Source: Mageeibacillus indolicus UPII9-5 (lineage in GTDB: Bacteria; Bacillota; Clostridia; Saccharofermentanales; Fastidiosipilaceae). Taken from it: 64,000 nucleotides of DNA. Under the pieces are notes generated by a model. It had not been told where the DNA came from. It worked only from the letters and a program-made list of their open reading frames with translations, and made no database searches. The stretch covers positions 806,001 to 870,000 of the forward strand of contig NC_013895.2 in NCBI RefSeq assembly GCF_000025225.2, written 5' to 3'. The translations under genes were made by a program, and so were the position numbers. Positions 16,044 through 25,950 of this stretch are shown here, in pieces. Position 1 is the first letter of the stretch; every line of letters begins with the position of its first letter.

Positions 16044-16825
16044 ACGGAATAATAAAAAAGCTGAGTAAAATTTTTAATGACTCCCCCGCCACGCTAAGTC
16101 GCGAGGGGGTTATCTGTATCCCGGAACATGTTGCTATAATAATGGACGGCAATGGACGTTGGGCCACTGCAAGGAAGCTGCCGCGTCAATTAGGTCATCG
16201 CGCCGGAGCTAAAAATTTAAAAGAAATTGTCCGGGCGGCAGGCCAATTAGGCATTAAATATCTAACCGTTTATGCATTTTCGACAGAGAATTGGCAAAGA
16301 CCTAAGAACGAAGTGAACGCTTTAATGCAACTCTTTGTTGATTTTTTCCTCACCTACGATGCTGAACTGGCATTAAATGATGTAAGGTTGAGGTTTGCCG
16401 GAGATATAGATTGTTTGCCGCCTGAAGTTAAGAAAACGATCAATACAGCAGAAACAAATTCAAGCGGCCGGCATGGTTTGCAATTGATTATTGCTTTTAA
16501 TTATGGTGGGCGTCGGGAATTGTTACGTGCTTTCCAGAAACTTGCCGCCACCGGAATTCCTTTCGATAGTTTAAATGAATCTGATATTTCTGGGGCCTTA
16601 TATCTACCGGATGTGCCTGATCCGGAGATGATTATCCGAACGGGCGGGGAAATGCGTCTTTCTAATTTCTTACTTTGGCAATCCGCTTATGCGGAACTTT
16701 TTTCCAGCCCTAAACTTTGGCCTGAATTCACCGAAAAAGATCTGATTCAGATAATTTCGGCCTACAATAAACGTGACCGCAAATTTGGAGGTATAACAAG
16801 TGAAAACCAGAATCATCACGGGTAG
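16040..16825 (+). CDS. uppS: Isoprenyl (undecaprenyl diphosphate) synthase
   Basis: 261 aa cis-prenyltransferase that makes the C55 lipid carrier for peptidoglycan. HVAIIMDGNGRWATARKLPR holds the catalytic Asp and diphosphate-binding Arg, YAFSTENWQRP is the substrate pocket, and IRTGGEMRLSNFLLWQSAYAE is the C-terminal signature. The frame has no ATG. The TTG at 16040 overlaps the frr stop (TTGA), suggesting translational coupling. 26 nt overlap with cdsA. Confidence 0.96.
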   Translation: MNGIIKKLSKIFNDSPATLSREGVICIPEHVAIIMDGNGRWATARKLPRQLGHRAGAKNLKEIVRAAGQLGIKYLTVYAFSTENWQRPKNEVNALMQLFVDFFLTYDAELALNDVRLRFAGDIDCLPPEVKKTINTAETNSSGRHGLQLIIAFNYGGRRELLRAFQKLAATGIPFDSLNESDISGALYLPDVPDPEMIIRTGGEMRLSNFLLWQSAYAELFSSPKLWPEFTEKDLIQIISAYNKRDRKFGGITSENQNHHG

Positions 16826-17669
16826 TATTTTCGCTCTAATAATGGCAGGTTTTCTTTTACCGGGCTATAAATTTCCTGCTTTGCCGCTTTTATTGTTTTT
16901 CCTGGTCAATATTTTTGGAGGCCGGGAAGTTTACCGGGTTGTAATTGCTAAATTTAATTTGTCTTTGCGTGGACTTAGCTTATTATGGTCGGTAATTTTT
17001 TTGACGGCGTTAATTCCTTGCGGCGGTAATACTCTAATCGACCGTTCTTTAGCTCAATTGGGTATATTCGCTATTTGTGCTTTGACGTTGTTATTTTTCA
17101 GTACAATTATTTTAGCATGTATCCATGGAACTTCAGCTTTAACTCCGGCGGTGGCCGTTAATTCAGCCGGCCTTTATACGGCTTTCCCATGTGCTGTAGC
17201 GGTTGTTTTGCTTACTGCTGTCCCTGACGGTTTTTATTGGTTACTAATTGCCGTTTTTAGTCCTTGGGTCAGTGATGTAAGTGCCTATTTTACTGGCTTC
17301 TATTTAGGCAAACGCAAATTGATTCCCCAAATAAGTCCTAAGAAAACGGTAGCTGGGTTTATCGGCGGTCTGGTAGGAACAATGATTGTTATGGCTGTAG
17401 CTTATAAGTTTATGGTTGCGGCTTTATACGGTTCAGGTTCAGATAGCCCGTATTATACAATTATTATAGGTTCATTTATAGGGGCGATTCTCAGTATTGC
17501 GTCTCAGTTTGGTGACTGGCTGGCTTCAGTGATTAAGCGTGAAACAGGGGTAAAGGATTTCGGTACTTTGCTTCCGGGTCACGGGGGAATCATGGACCGT
17601 TTTGACAGCGTTATGTTTACTTTACCAGCGACATTGTTAATTGTTTTATTGTTGGCGGCAATAAAGTGA
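16800..17669 (+). CDS. cdsA: Phosphatidate cytidylyltransferase
   Basis: 289 aa integral membrane enzyme with about eight hydrophobic segments. Makes CDP-diacylglycerol from phosphatidate and CTP. The CDS signature region is SDVSAYFTGFYLGKRKLIP followed by SPKKTVAGFIGGLVGT and KDFGTLLPGHGGIMDRFDS near the C-terminus. GTG start at 16800 inside the uppS 3' end. A 148-nt gap to dxr holds no feature I can name. Confidence 0.95.
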   Translation: MKTRIITGSIFALIMAGFLLPGYKFPALPLLLFFLVNIFGGREVYRVVIAKFNLSLRGLSLLWSVIFLTALIPCGGNTLIDRSLAQLGIFAICALTLLFFSTIILACIHGTSALTPAVAVNSAGLYTAFPCAVAVVLLTAVPDGFYWLLIAVFSPWVSDVSAYFTGFYLGKRKLIPQISPKKTVAGFIGGLVGTMIVMAVAYKFMVAALYGSGSDSPYYTIIIGSFIGAILSIASQFGDWLASVIKRETGVKDFGTLLPGHGGIMDRFDSVMFTLPATLLIVLLLAAIK

Positions 17670-17817
17670 ATTAAATGAAGAATTTTGCTATTTATCAGTC
17701 TTAGGGGATACTGGGCAGGGTAGCTGGTATTAACCTACAAAAAATTTTATGCTTATCAACTGAGCGCAATTGCACACTGAATGCATTTGCACATAACGTG
17801 GGGTGGAGTAATTTAAC

Positions 17818-19038
17818 ATGTATAAAAATATTTCGGTACTCGGTTCGACCGGTTCAATTGGTCGTCAAACATTGGAGGTTTGTGGAGAGCTTGGAATAAA
17901 AATTGCTTCTCTTGCCTGTGGCCAAAATATCGATCTGCTTTTATCTCAGATTGCCACTTTTCATCCATTGACAGTATCCGTTGCCAGTGAGGCTTCGGCG
18001 GCAAAGCTAGCTGAATATATCAATGGAGAGGAATTTCGCCACAGATTTTATGCTACTAATGAGCAAAACTGGAATTCAACAAAACTTCCGGAGGTGCTTC
18101 AAGGAGAAGAAGGTAATTTGACTGCAGCATCTTTAACGGAAGTTGACTGTGTAGTTGGTGCAATGGTGGGCTTTGTCGGTTTAAAGCCGATTATTGCCGC
18201 AATTAATGCCGGCAAGGCTGTGGCCTTGGCCAACAAAGAAACACTGGTTACGGCCGGCAAGCGCGTTTTGGCTGCAGCCAAAGCTAAACGGGTTCCTGTT
18301 TTACCGTTGGACAGTGAGCATTCGGCAATTTGGCAGTGTCTGCAAGCGGGCAAGCCAACTGATTTGAAACGAATCTTTTTAACTGCATCCGGCGGGCCGT
18401 TTCGGCTTACCGCAGAATCCGATCTGGAAAAAGTTACTGCGACAGATGCGCTAAAACATCCTACTTGGAAGATGGGGGCAAAGATCACGATAGATTCGGC
18501 AACTTTGATGAACAAAGGCTTGGAAGTTATTGAAGCGGCCCGTTTATTTAATGTCGATGGTAAACAGATTGAAGTGGTAGTTCATCCCGAAAGCATTATA
18601 CATTCAATGATTGAGTGGCAAGACGGTTCGGTTCTGGCTCAGCTGGGTTTCCCAGATATGAAAATGCCGATTAAAATTGCGTTGTCCTATCCAGAAAGAA
18701 TAAATCTTGCTCCTGATAAACCGTTCAATCCTTTTGTTGCCCCGGCCGCAAGCCTGACATTTATGCGACCGCGGCGCGATGCGTTCCCATTATTAGACTT
18801 AGCCTATAAAGCGTTAGAATATGACGGCTTGGCTCCGACCTATATGAATGCGGCCAACGAGGTTGCCGTTGCAGCTTTTTTAGCTGGCAAGATCAAATTT
18901 ACCGACATCAGTAAACTGGTTGAGAAAATTTTTAACAACTGTCTTACATTATCTGACGTACAAGAACCGTCCTATGATGATATCATAGAAGCCGACAGTA
19001 TTGCTCGGCATTTAGCAAATAAGGAGATTAAACAATGA
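17818..19038 (+). CDS. dxr: 1-deoxy-D-xylulose 5-phosphate reductoisomerase
   Basis: 406 aa. Converts DXP to MEP with NADPH in the non-mevalonate isoprenoid route. The Rossmann loop GSTGSIGRQTLEV opens the protein. ALANKETLVTAG, LPLDSEHSAIWQCL and the metal/substrate region TIDSATLMNKGLEVIEA are present. With ispG two genes downstream, it supplies precursors for uppS. The stop overlaps the rseP start (ATGA). Confidence 0.97.
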   Translation: MYKNISVLGSTGSIGRQTLEVCGELGIKIASLACGQNIDLLLSQIATFHPLTVSVASEASAAKLAEYINGEEFRHRFYATNEQNWNSTKLPEVLQGEEGNLTAASLTEVDCVVGAMVGFVGLKPIIAAINAGKAVALANKETLVTAGKRVLAAAKAKRVPVLPLDSEHSAIWQCLQAGKPTDLKRIFLTASGGPFRLTAESDLEKVTATDALKHPTWKMGAKITIDSATLMNKGLEVIEAARLFNVDGKQIEVVVHPESIIHSMIEWQDGSVLAQLGFPDMKMPIKIALSYPERINLAPDKPFNPFVAPAASLTFMRPRRDAFPLLDLAYKALEYDGLAPTYMNAANEVAVAAFLAGKIKFTDISKLVEKIFNNCLTLSDVQEPSYDDIIEADSIARHLANKEIKQ

Positions 19039-20357
19039 GTACAGTGGGAGGAATTCTGGTAGGCCTAATCCTTTTGAGTTTAATGATGTTTGTACACGAA
19101 CTCGGACACTTTTTAGTTGGGCGGAAGCTAGGGTTTACCATTATTGAATTTTCTATTTTTATGGGTCCGCGTCTACTGAGCTGGGAACGTAAAGGAATTC
19201 GTTACAGTTTAAAGCTTATTCCCATAGGCGCTTCAGTACAGTTTGCTGGTGAATTCAACACTGATCCGAAAAGTAGAGCCAAAGTCGCGGCCGCCCGTAG
19301 AGAAAGGCCTGGGGACTTTTACGCTAGGCCTAAGAGCTACCGAGCTGCAGTTGCGTTCGCTGGACCGGCAGTAAATCTTCTGTGTGGCATTTTGGCTTTT
19401 GCTATATTATTTTCTTTTTTGGGAAGCTTTACAAATGAAATAAGCGGCGTCGGCAAGAAAAGTATGGCTGAAGCGGCCGGGTTAGAAGTCGGCGATAAGT
19501 TACTCAAACTTAATGGACGAAGCATAAATAATGAATTGGACATGAATGCCGCATCGATAATTGAAGCCAGAACCGAAAGCTTTCGCTTGGAATTTTTGCG
19601 TAAAGGTAAACTACAAAGTGTTGAGCTAAAACGTGCGACAGCCAAATTTCCCGTGATGGGTGTAGAACTGCAAAAAGAAACGGGCGGATTGCGAATCAAG
19701 GCAGTCGATGCGTCTTTGTACCACCATGGTGATATTTTGCGAGTAAACGATTTAATTACTTCGATAGACGGTAAAGCGGCCGAGATCACAACTATAAAAA
19801 ATTTTTGGGAGACTGATTCCAAACGTAAAATGCCACTTACGGTCGAAAGAAATGGTGAAAAATTATCGCTTGTCGTTGAACCGACAATGGTTGAACGAAG
19901 TTTGCCTTGGGGAATCGAATTAAAACGCGACCGATCAATTCTGTACGCGTTGCCTAGAGCCGTAATTTATTCTGCTTCAATCTTTAAACTGACGTTTATC
20001 TCAATTGGCAAAATGATCACTGGAGCATTAAGTGCTAGGGAAAATCTGTCTGGTCCCATAGGCGTTGTAACGGCAATTTCCGGTGTTGTAACTACTAACG
20101 GTATTCCCTTGGCTCAAAAATTGTGTACATTACTTAGTCTTTTTGGTCTTATATCACTAAGCTTGGGAATAATGAATCTATTGCCGATTCCGCCCTTAGA
20201 CGGAAATCTTTTGCTGCTGACAGCTTTAGAGGCGATTAGGGGCAGGACTTTGACTTTGCGCACGCAAACGGCGATTACTGTGGTGGGAATGATTGTCGTT
20301 ATTTTATTACTTGTACTCGGTTTTTACTTTGACATCTGCCGTCTGTTGGGAGTATGA
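19035..20357 (+). CDS. rseP: Site-2 intramembrane metalloprotease (RseP/RasP family)
   Basis: 440 aa. HELGH at residues 21-25 in the first membrane segment and the NLLPIPPLDGNLLLL motif near the C-terminus form the zinc site. Two PDZ-like regions lie between (about 135-210 and 215-290); most Gram-positive relatives have one, so the second is less certain. Members cleave anti-sigma factors and signal-peptide remnants within the membrane. Overlaps dxr by 4 nt and ispG by 4 nt, so translation is probably coupled. Confidence 0.94.
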   Translation: MSTVGGILVGLILLSLMMFVHELGHFLVGRKLGFTIIEFSIFMGPRLLSWERKGIRYSLKLIPIGASVQFAGEFNTDPKSRAKVAAARRERPGDFYARPKSYRAAVAFAGPAVNLLCGILAFAILFSFLGSFTNEISGVGKKSMAEAAGLEVGDKLLKLNGRSINNELDMNAASIIEARTESFRLEFLRKGKLQSVELKRATAKFPVMGVELQKETGGLRIKAVDASLYHHGDILRVNDLITSIDGKAAEITTIKNFWETDSKRKMPLTVERNGEKLSLVVEPTMVERSLPWGIELKRDRSILYALPRAVIYSASIFKLTFISIGKMITGALSARENLSGPIGVVTAISGVVTTNGIPLAQKLCTLLSLFGLISLSLGIMNLLPIPPLDGNLLLLTALEAIRGRTLTLRTQTAITVVGMIVVILLLVLGFYFDICRLLGV

Positions 20358-21427
20358 CATACATGAAAAGGCGTGAAACAACTACCGTCAACGTCGGCGG
20401 GGTACTTATAGGATCAGGTCATCCGATAGTTATTCAGTCAATGAATAATACGGACACTCGTGATGCTAAAGCTACGATTGCACAAATTAAGGAATTGGCA
20501 GCAGCTGGGTGTGAAATTACTAGAGTTGCGGTACCAGACACCCAAGCTGCGGATGCGCTGAAGGACATTTGTCGTCAGTCGCCGATACCAGTTGTGGCAG
20601 ATATACATTTTGATTATCGACTGGCTCTAGCGGCAATAAATAACGGTGCGGCAAAAATAAGAATCAACCCTGGGAATATTGGGTCGACGGAAAAAGTTAA
20701 GGCTGTGGCCGAAGCTGCTCGTAAAGCGAAAATTCCTATTAGAGTCGGAGTGAACTCCGGCTCTTTGCAAAAGGATCTACTGGCCAAATATGGACAAGTA
20801 ACAGCAGAGGCATTGGCCGAATCAGCACTGTCAGCAATCAAACAACTTGAGCAAGTTGATTTTTTTGATTTAGTGGTTTCCTTGAAGGCTTCTTCGCCAT
20901 TATTGACCATTGAGGCGTACAAAATTTTAGCAACTCGGGTCAGTTATCCTTTGCATATCGGAGTTACGGAAGCCGGTACTTTACGCGAAGGGATAATCCG
21001 TTCATCGGTTGGCTTGGGTGCTTTGTTGGCAGACGGTATAGGTGATACGCTACGAGTAAGCTTGACGGCTGACCCGGTCGAAGAGGTTAAAGCGGCTTGG
21101 TCGATACTAAAGAGCTTGGATTTGCGGCGGAAAGGACCTGTTTTTGTTTCTTGCCCAACTTGCGGACGTACACAAGTGGATTTGGTTAGAATTGCTAATC
21201 AAGTTGAAACTAGATTAGCAAAGATGCCGTATCAATTGCATATTGCTGTGATGGGGTGCATAGTAAACGGCCCGGGGGAAGCGCGTGGAGCCGACTATGG
21301 CATTGCCGGTGGGCACGGGAGGTTCTCAGTATTTGCCAAGGGTAAAACTTTGAATTCGGTGACTGAAGAAAATGCAGTTGAAGCTTTAGTTAATCTGATT
21401 AAGACGGAATATGGAGATTGGGAATAA
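20354..21427 (+). CDS. ispG: 4-hydroxy-3-methylbut-2-enyl diphosphate synthase
   Basis: 357 aa [4Fe-4S] enzyme of the MEP pathway, converting MEcPP to HMBPP. PIVIQSMNNTDTRDAKATIA opens the TIM barrel. The cluster ligands are Cys in VSCPTCGR and in MGCIVNGPGEARGADYG. The first ATG overlaps the rseP stop; a second ATG three codons on (20363) is equally possible. Confidence 0.96.
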   Translation: MTYMKRRETTTVNVGGVLIGSGHPIVIQSMNNTDTRDAKATIAQIKELAAAGCEITRVAVPDTQAADALKDICRQSPIPVVADIHFDYRLALAAINNGAAKIRINPGNIGSTEKVKAVAEAARKAKIPIRVGVNSGSLQKDLLAKYGQVTAEALAESALSAIKQLEQVDFFDLVVSLKASSPLLTIEAYKILATRVSYPLHIGVTEAGTLREGIIRSSVGLGALLADGIGDTLRVSLTADPVEEVKAAWSILKSLDLRRKGPVFVSCPTCGRTQVDLVRIANQVETRLAKMPYQLHIAVMGCIVNGPGEARGADYGIAGGHGRFSVFAKGKTLNSVTEENAVEALVNLIKTEYGDWE

Positions 21428-24400
21428 TGCCGGAAACAAGTTGTACTAAACTAAAAGATTTATATAAATATATTGGGCTAGTGGACGAAGGTATACCTGA
21501 TTTAGCAATAGGTGAACTGGTTTGGTCCAAACGCGGTGTTTTGCGCTTGCGTTTAAAAATTGATTTGCCTTTTAATGAACTGTCTTCTCTTACTTCTGCG
21601 GTTTTATCGGGGCTGGAAAGTCGTCTTGGTGAATTTTTCGGAATCAAGCATTGCTCGGTCGAACTGCATTGGCAGAATCCGCCGGCACCGGATGAGGCAG
21701 GTGTTTTATTGGCCAAATGGCGTGAATGGCTGGCTGATACAATTAAAAGGACCGATACTAAGTTAGCCACGGCCTTTGCTACTTCTGATTATAAATTTAT
21801 AAACGGGGTGGCGGAGTTTGAACTTTTACCGATACATCGAGACTATTTCAATAATCATACATTGCGCACAATTCAAGCTCTGGCTCACATTAAGACGGGT
21901 ATTAATTGGAATTTTCGTTTGAAAGAGATTGATCTTTCTGTCATTACGCGTCAAATGGATGAAGAATACAACAGCCTTCTCAAAGTAATCCCACCAGCTG
22001 AAAATGATGGTGAAACTGCCAATGCGGCGACACGAGAAATCCCGAAATCGTTTAAACCTGCTTTCCGCAAAGTAGACGGGTTGGTTTTTGGCAAATGGAA
22101 TACAAATATACCACAAATCGAACTTAAAGATATCACCTCTGAAAGCGGCGTTGCGACGATTACCGGTTACATGGCAGGATATGAACAGCGCATGATAAGC
22201 AATAACCAACGTGCTTTGATAAAATTTAATGTCCAAGATACAACTGCTGCTTTGGCCTGTGTCTGCTTTTTGCGCACCGACCATCCAGAGCAAATTCAAG
22301 CCCTAGCTGACTTAAATAAGAAATACGCCTCTTTTCAGGTTGAAGTAGGTTATGACGCTAAATTTACTAAAGATATCCAAGGCATGGTTACTGCTGCGCG
22401 GCTGGCTGATCCGCCGGCAGGTCGTTCTGATAATGCGCCGGAAAAAAGAGTCGAACTTCATTGCCATACCAAAATGAGCGCCAAAGATGCGGTGAGCAAC
22501 CCTGCCGATGTTGTTAAACTGGCGGCTCAATTTGGCCATGAGGCGGTAGCCGTAACTGACCACGGCGTAGTTCAGGGCTTCCCCGAAGCGTTTGAAGCGG
22601 CTAAAGCTATGGCGAAAGCGGGAAAGCCGATTAAGCTTATTCTTGGTATGGAAGGGTACATTATTCCTGACGGTGAGGCCGTCGTTTACGGTCTTAATTT
22701 ACCACGAGGCGAAAATGCCGAAGTTGATTACAATGAGGGAAATTCCTGTCCGTCCGCTTATGTAGCATTGGATGTTGAAACTACTGGATTAGACCCAGTT
22801 AAGGAACGTGTCATCGAAATCGGTGCGGCTAAGTTCGTGCGAAATTCAAGCGGAGAGTATGAGGTGAGTGAAACCTTCCATCGTATGCTCAATCCAGAGG
22901 TTAAACTGCCTGAGTTCATTATGAAGTTAACAGGGATAACGCAAGCAGAAGTAGACAGCGGAATAAAGCCATTGCAAGCTGTACAAGACTTAATCGACTT
23001 TGTCGGAGATTTGCCAGTGTGTGCCCATAATGCCATGTTTGATATCGGTTTCATTCGAGCAGAAGGCTTTCGAACCCAGGATATAAACGATCCTAAGCTG
23101 AAATTCAATCCGATAACCATAGATACTTTGCGATTATCCGTACTTTTTTGGCCATCGTTGTCTAACCACAAGTTGGATACCGTATGCAATTTTCTCCAAA
23201 TTGATTTGGCGCATCATCACCGAGCCGTTGATGATGCCATAGCTTGCGGACAAATTTTTGCTCGTGCTTGCCAAATCGACTCTGAACTAACTTTGACCAG
23301 TTTGAATCAACGTAGCGGTTTGCTGAGACCAGAAGAAATAACGGACAAAGAACATAAACCTAATCACATTATTTTCTTGGTTCGCAACTTGTTAGGTTTG
23401 TATAATTTATATCGACTCGTATCTATAAGCCATACGCAATATTTTCATAAACGTCCGCGAATTCCTAAACATTTGTTAACTTATTTCCGGCATGGAATAA
23501 TTGTCGGAGCGGCGTGTGAGGCCGGGGAAGTTTTTCGCCATGTGCGCAATTTGTATGAAAGCAACGGATGTGATTTTGAACTTACCAAAGGTAAGCTGAA
23601 TACGCCTGCAAGCAAAAAATTAGCGCGTTATTATGATTATCTGGAAATTCAACCGTTGACCAATAATCTGTTTTTGACTCGTCGTCAACAAAACCCGCTA
23701 AATGATAAAGATTTGATTAATCTAAATTTATTGGTTATTCATCTGGCCGAACTAACCAAAATGAGGGTGGTAGCAACCTGCGATTCGCATTTCTTGAATA
23801 AAGAAGATGGTATTTTTCGTCATATTCTGTTGACCAATATTGGCTATGATGTCAATGAACGTCAGCCGGAACTTTATTTCCGCAACACTGATGAAATGTT
23901 GGCAGAATTTACTTATTTATCCCCGGATAAGGCGAAAGAATTTTGTGTAACCAATCCACGTTATTTTGCCTCATTGGTCGAACCGAACATACGACCGTTC
24001 CCCGATGGTACTTTCCCACCTTTAATTGCTTCAGCTGATAAGGATATCGAAACCATGACTTATCGGCGTGCCAGCGAGCTTTACGAATATCAGGGGAAAC
24101 TGCCGGAAATTGTAAGTAAGCGTATTGAAAAAGAGCTTAATTCAATTATCAAAAATGGTTTTGCCATCATGTATTATATTGCGCACAAACTGGTAAAAAA
24201 ATCGAATGATGACGGTTATATCGTCGGTAGCCGGGGATCGGTAGGCTCATCATTTGTTGCTACTTTATGCGGTATCACTGAAGTTAACCCACTTTGTCCG
24301 CATTATCGGTGCCCGCACTGTCGTTACAGCCGCTTTGATGAAAGTGGTAAATTCGGTTCTGGCTTCGACTTGCCGCCTGAAAAATGCCCTGATTGCGGAG

Positions 24401-25914
24401 AGATGATGATTCGTGACGGCCAGGATATTCCTTTTGAGACTTTCCTTGGCTTTAATGGTGACAAGCAGCCAGATATTGATCTTAACTTTTCGGGTGTATA
24501 TCAGCCGCATGCTCATAAATATATCCAGGAAATGTTCGGTATAGCGCATACTTATCGTGCCGGAACTATAGGTTGTTTTGCTGAAAAAAATGCTCTTGGC
24601 ATGGTTCGCAAATACTTGGAAGACACCGGAGAAGTGATCAATCGAGCTGGGCAGCAACGTCTAGCTGCCGGTATGGATGGCGTAAAGCGTACGACCGGAC
24701 AGCATCCCGGAGGAATTGTCGTTATACCGAAAGAGAGGGAGGTATTTGACTTTACCCCTATTCAATATCCGGCTGATAAACTAGATTCAGTAATGACAAC
24801 AACCCATTTTGATTTTAATTCGTTACATGACACTATATTAAAATTGGATATCCTCGGACATGATGATCCAACCATGCTTAAGGTACTAAGTGATATGACC
24901 AAAATCAAAGTAACTGACATACCTATCCCGGACGAAAAAGTTATGCGAATGTTCGTAAGTACGGAGCCGCTTGGTATTCCTGACGGTACCAGCCCAGCCG
25001 ATTCAGCTACCTTAGGGCTGCCGGAAATGGGTACTTTTATGGCCAGAGGGATGATTAAGGAAACTAAACCGTCACGCTTTTATGACTTGGTCCAGCTAAT
25101 GGGATTGTCCCACGGCACTGATGTTTGGAAGGGCAATGCGCAAGACCTAATTCATCAAGGCATTTGTACAATTAACGAGGTCATAGGGTGTCGTGACGGC
25201 ATAATGACTCGTTTGATATATTATGGACTACCAGCTAAAAGTTCTTTCGATATAATGGAAAAAGTACGCAAAGGCAAAGGCTTAAGCGAAGAACATGAAG
25301 CTTTGATGCGTGAGCATAACGTGCCGGATTGGTATATAGATTCGTGCAAAAAAATTAAATATATGTTCCCTAAAGCCCATGCTGCAGCCTACGCTATTTC
25401 GGCTTTACGTATAGCTTGGTTTAAAGTTTATTATCCAGAGGCGTATTATTCGGCTTATTTTACCGTACGAGCAGATGAATTTGACAGTGATATTTTATGC
25501 GTTGATGCAAATACCTTGCAAAACAACAAGAGGAGCTTGCGCTTAGCATTTTCACAGAATGATGGCAAGGAAAAAGATAAAAACTTGTACTATATAGCCG
25601 AAATAGTTGAAGAAATGAACTTGCGCGGAATTAAATTTTTGCCAATCGATATATATGATTCCGATCCAGTTAATTTCCTGCCGGAAGGTAAAGGCTTTGT
25701 TCGACCGCCCCTGAATGCTTTGCCTTCGATAAGTTCAGCCATCGCAATGTCTATCGCTGCTGAACGAGATAAGGGATTGTTCAAGAATCAGAGTGAATTG
25801 ATGCAAAGGGCTAAAATAGGTGAGACGGCATTAGGTGTATTGCGTGATCACAATTGTTTGCGCGATATGCCGACTTCAGCTCAGCTGGATTTATTTTCAC
25901 TCTCTATGGGGTAA
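21427..25914 (+). CDS. polC: DNA polymerase III alpha subunit, PolC type
   Basis: 1495 aa, the Gram-positive replicative polymerase with built-in proofreading. GGAG 10 nt upstream supports the ATG at 21427, which overlaps the ispG stop by one base. Order of domains: N-terminal and OB regions, PHP with ELHCHTKMSAKD near residue 342, DnaQ-like exonuclease (DVETTG near 449, then AHNAMFDIGF and HHRAVDDA), polymerase core with GSRGSVGSSF near 935, a zinc module (CPHCRYSRF ... CPDCGE), the catalytic PDIDLNFSG and a C-terminal tau-binding region. Full length, no lesions. Confidence 0.98.
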   Translation: MPETSCTKLKDLYKYIGLVDEGIPDLAIGELVWSKRGVLRLRLKIDLPFNELSSLTSAVLSGLESRLGEFFGIKHCSVELHWQNPPAPDEAGVLLAKWREWLADTIKRTDTKLATAFATSDYKFINGVAEFELLPIHRDYFNNHTLRTIQALAHIKTGINWNFRLKEIDLSVITRQMDEEYNSLLKVIPPAENDGETANAATREIPKSFKPAFRKVDGLVFGKWNTNIPQIELKDITSESGVATITGYMAGYEQRMISNNQRALIKFNVQDTTAALACVCFLRTDHPEQIQALADLNKKYASFQVEVGYDAKFTKDIQGMVTAARLADPPAGRSDNAPEKRVELHCHTKMSAKDAVSNPADVVKLAAQFGHEAVAVTDHGVVQGFPEAFEAAKAMAKAGKPIKLILGMEGYIIPDGEAVVYGLNLPRGENAEVDYNEGNSCPSAYVALDVETTGLDPVKERVIEIGAAKFVRNSSGEYEVSETFHRMLNPEVKLPEFIMKLTGITQAEVDSGIKPLQAVQDLIDFVGDLPVCAHNAMFDIGFIRAEGFRTQDINDPKLKFNPITIDTLRLSVLFWPSLSNHKLDTVCNFLQIDLAHHHRAVDDAIACGQIFARACQIDSELTLTSLNQRSGLLRPEEITDKEHKPNHIIFLVRNLLGLYNLYRLVSISHTQYFHKRPRIPKHLLTYFRHGIIVGAACEAGEVFRHVRNLYESNGCDFELTKGKLNTPASKKLARYYDYLEIQPLTNNLFLTRRQQNPLNDKDLINLNLLVIHLAELTKMRVVATCDSHFLNKEDGIFRHILLTNIGYDVNERQPELYFRNTDEMLAEFTYLSPDKAKEFCVTNPRYFASLVEPNIRPFPDGTFPPLIASADKDIETMTYRRASELYEYQGKLPEIVSKRIEKELNSIIKNGFAIMYYIAHKLVKKSNDDGYIVGSRGSVGSSFVATLCGITEVNPLCPHYRCPHCRYSRFDESGKFGSGFDLPPEKCPDCGEMMIRDGQDIPFETFLGFNGDKQPDIDLNFSGVYQPHAHKYIQEMFGIAHTYRAGTIGCFAEKNALGMVRKYLEDTGEVINRAGQQRLAAGMDGVKRTTGQHPGGIVVIPKEREVFDFTPIQYPADKLDSVMTTTHFDFNSLHDTILKLDILGHDDPTMLKVLSDMTKIKVTDIPIPDEKVMRMFVSTEPLGIPDGTSPADSATLGLPEMGTFMARGMIKETKPSRFYDLVQLMGLSHGTDVWKGNAQDLIHQGICTINEVIGCRDGIMTRLIYYGLPAKSSFDIMEKVRKGKGLSEEHEALMREHNVPDWYIDSCKKIKYMFPKAHAAAYAISALRIAWFKVYYPEAYYSAYFTVRADEFDSDILCVDANTLQNNKRSLRLAFSQNDGKEKDKNLYYIAEIVEEMNLRGIKFLPIDIYDSDPVNFLPEGKGFVRPPLNALPSISSAIAMSIAAERDKGLFKNQSELMQRAKIGETALGVLRDHNCLRDMPTSAQLDLFSLSMG

Positions 25915-25950
25915 ACAAATTGGCACAAACCATACCGGAAAGGAGCTTTC

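Noticed and set aside
17670-17817. Regulatory RNA between cdsA and dxr
   Set aside because: Contains similar GCAATTGCAC/GCATTTGCAC words but no clear hairpin, promoter or terminator.
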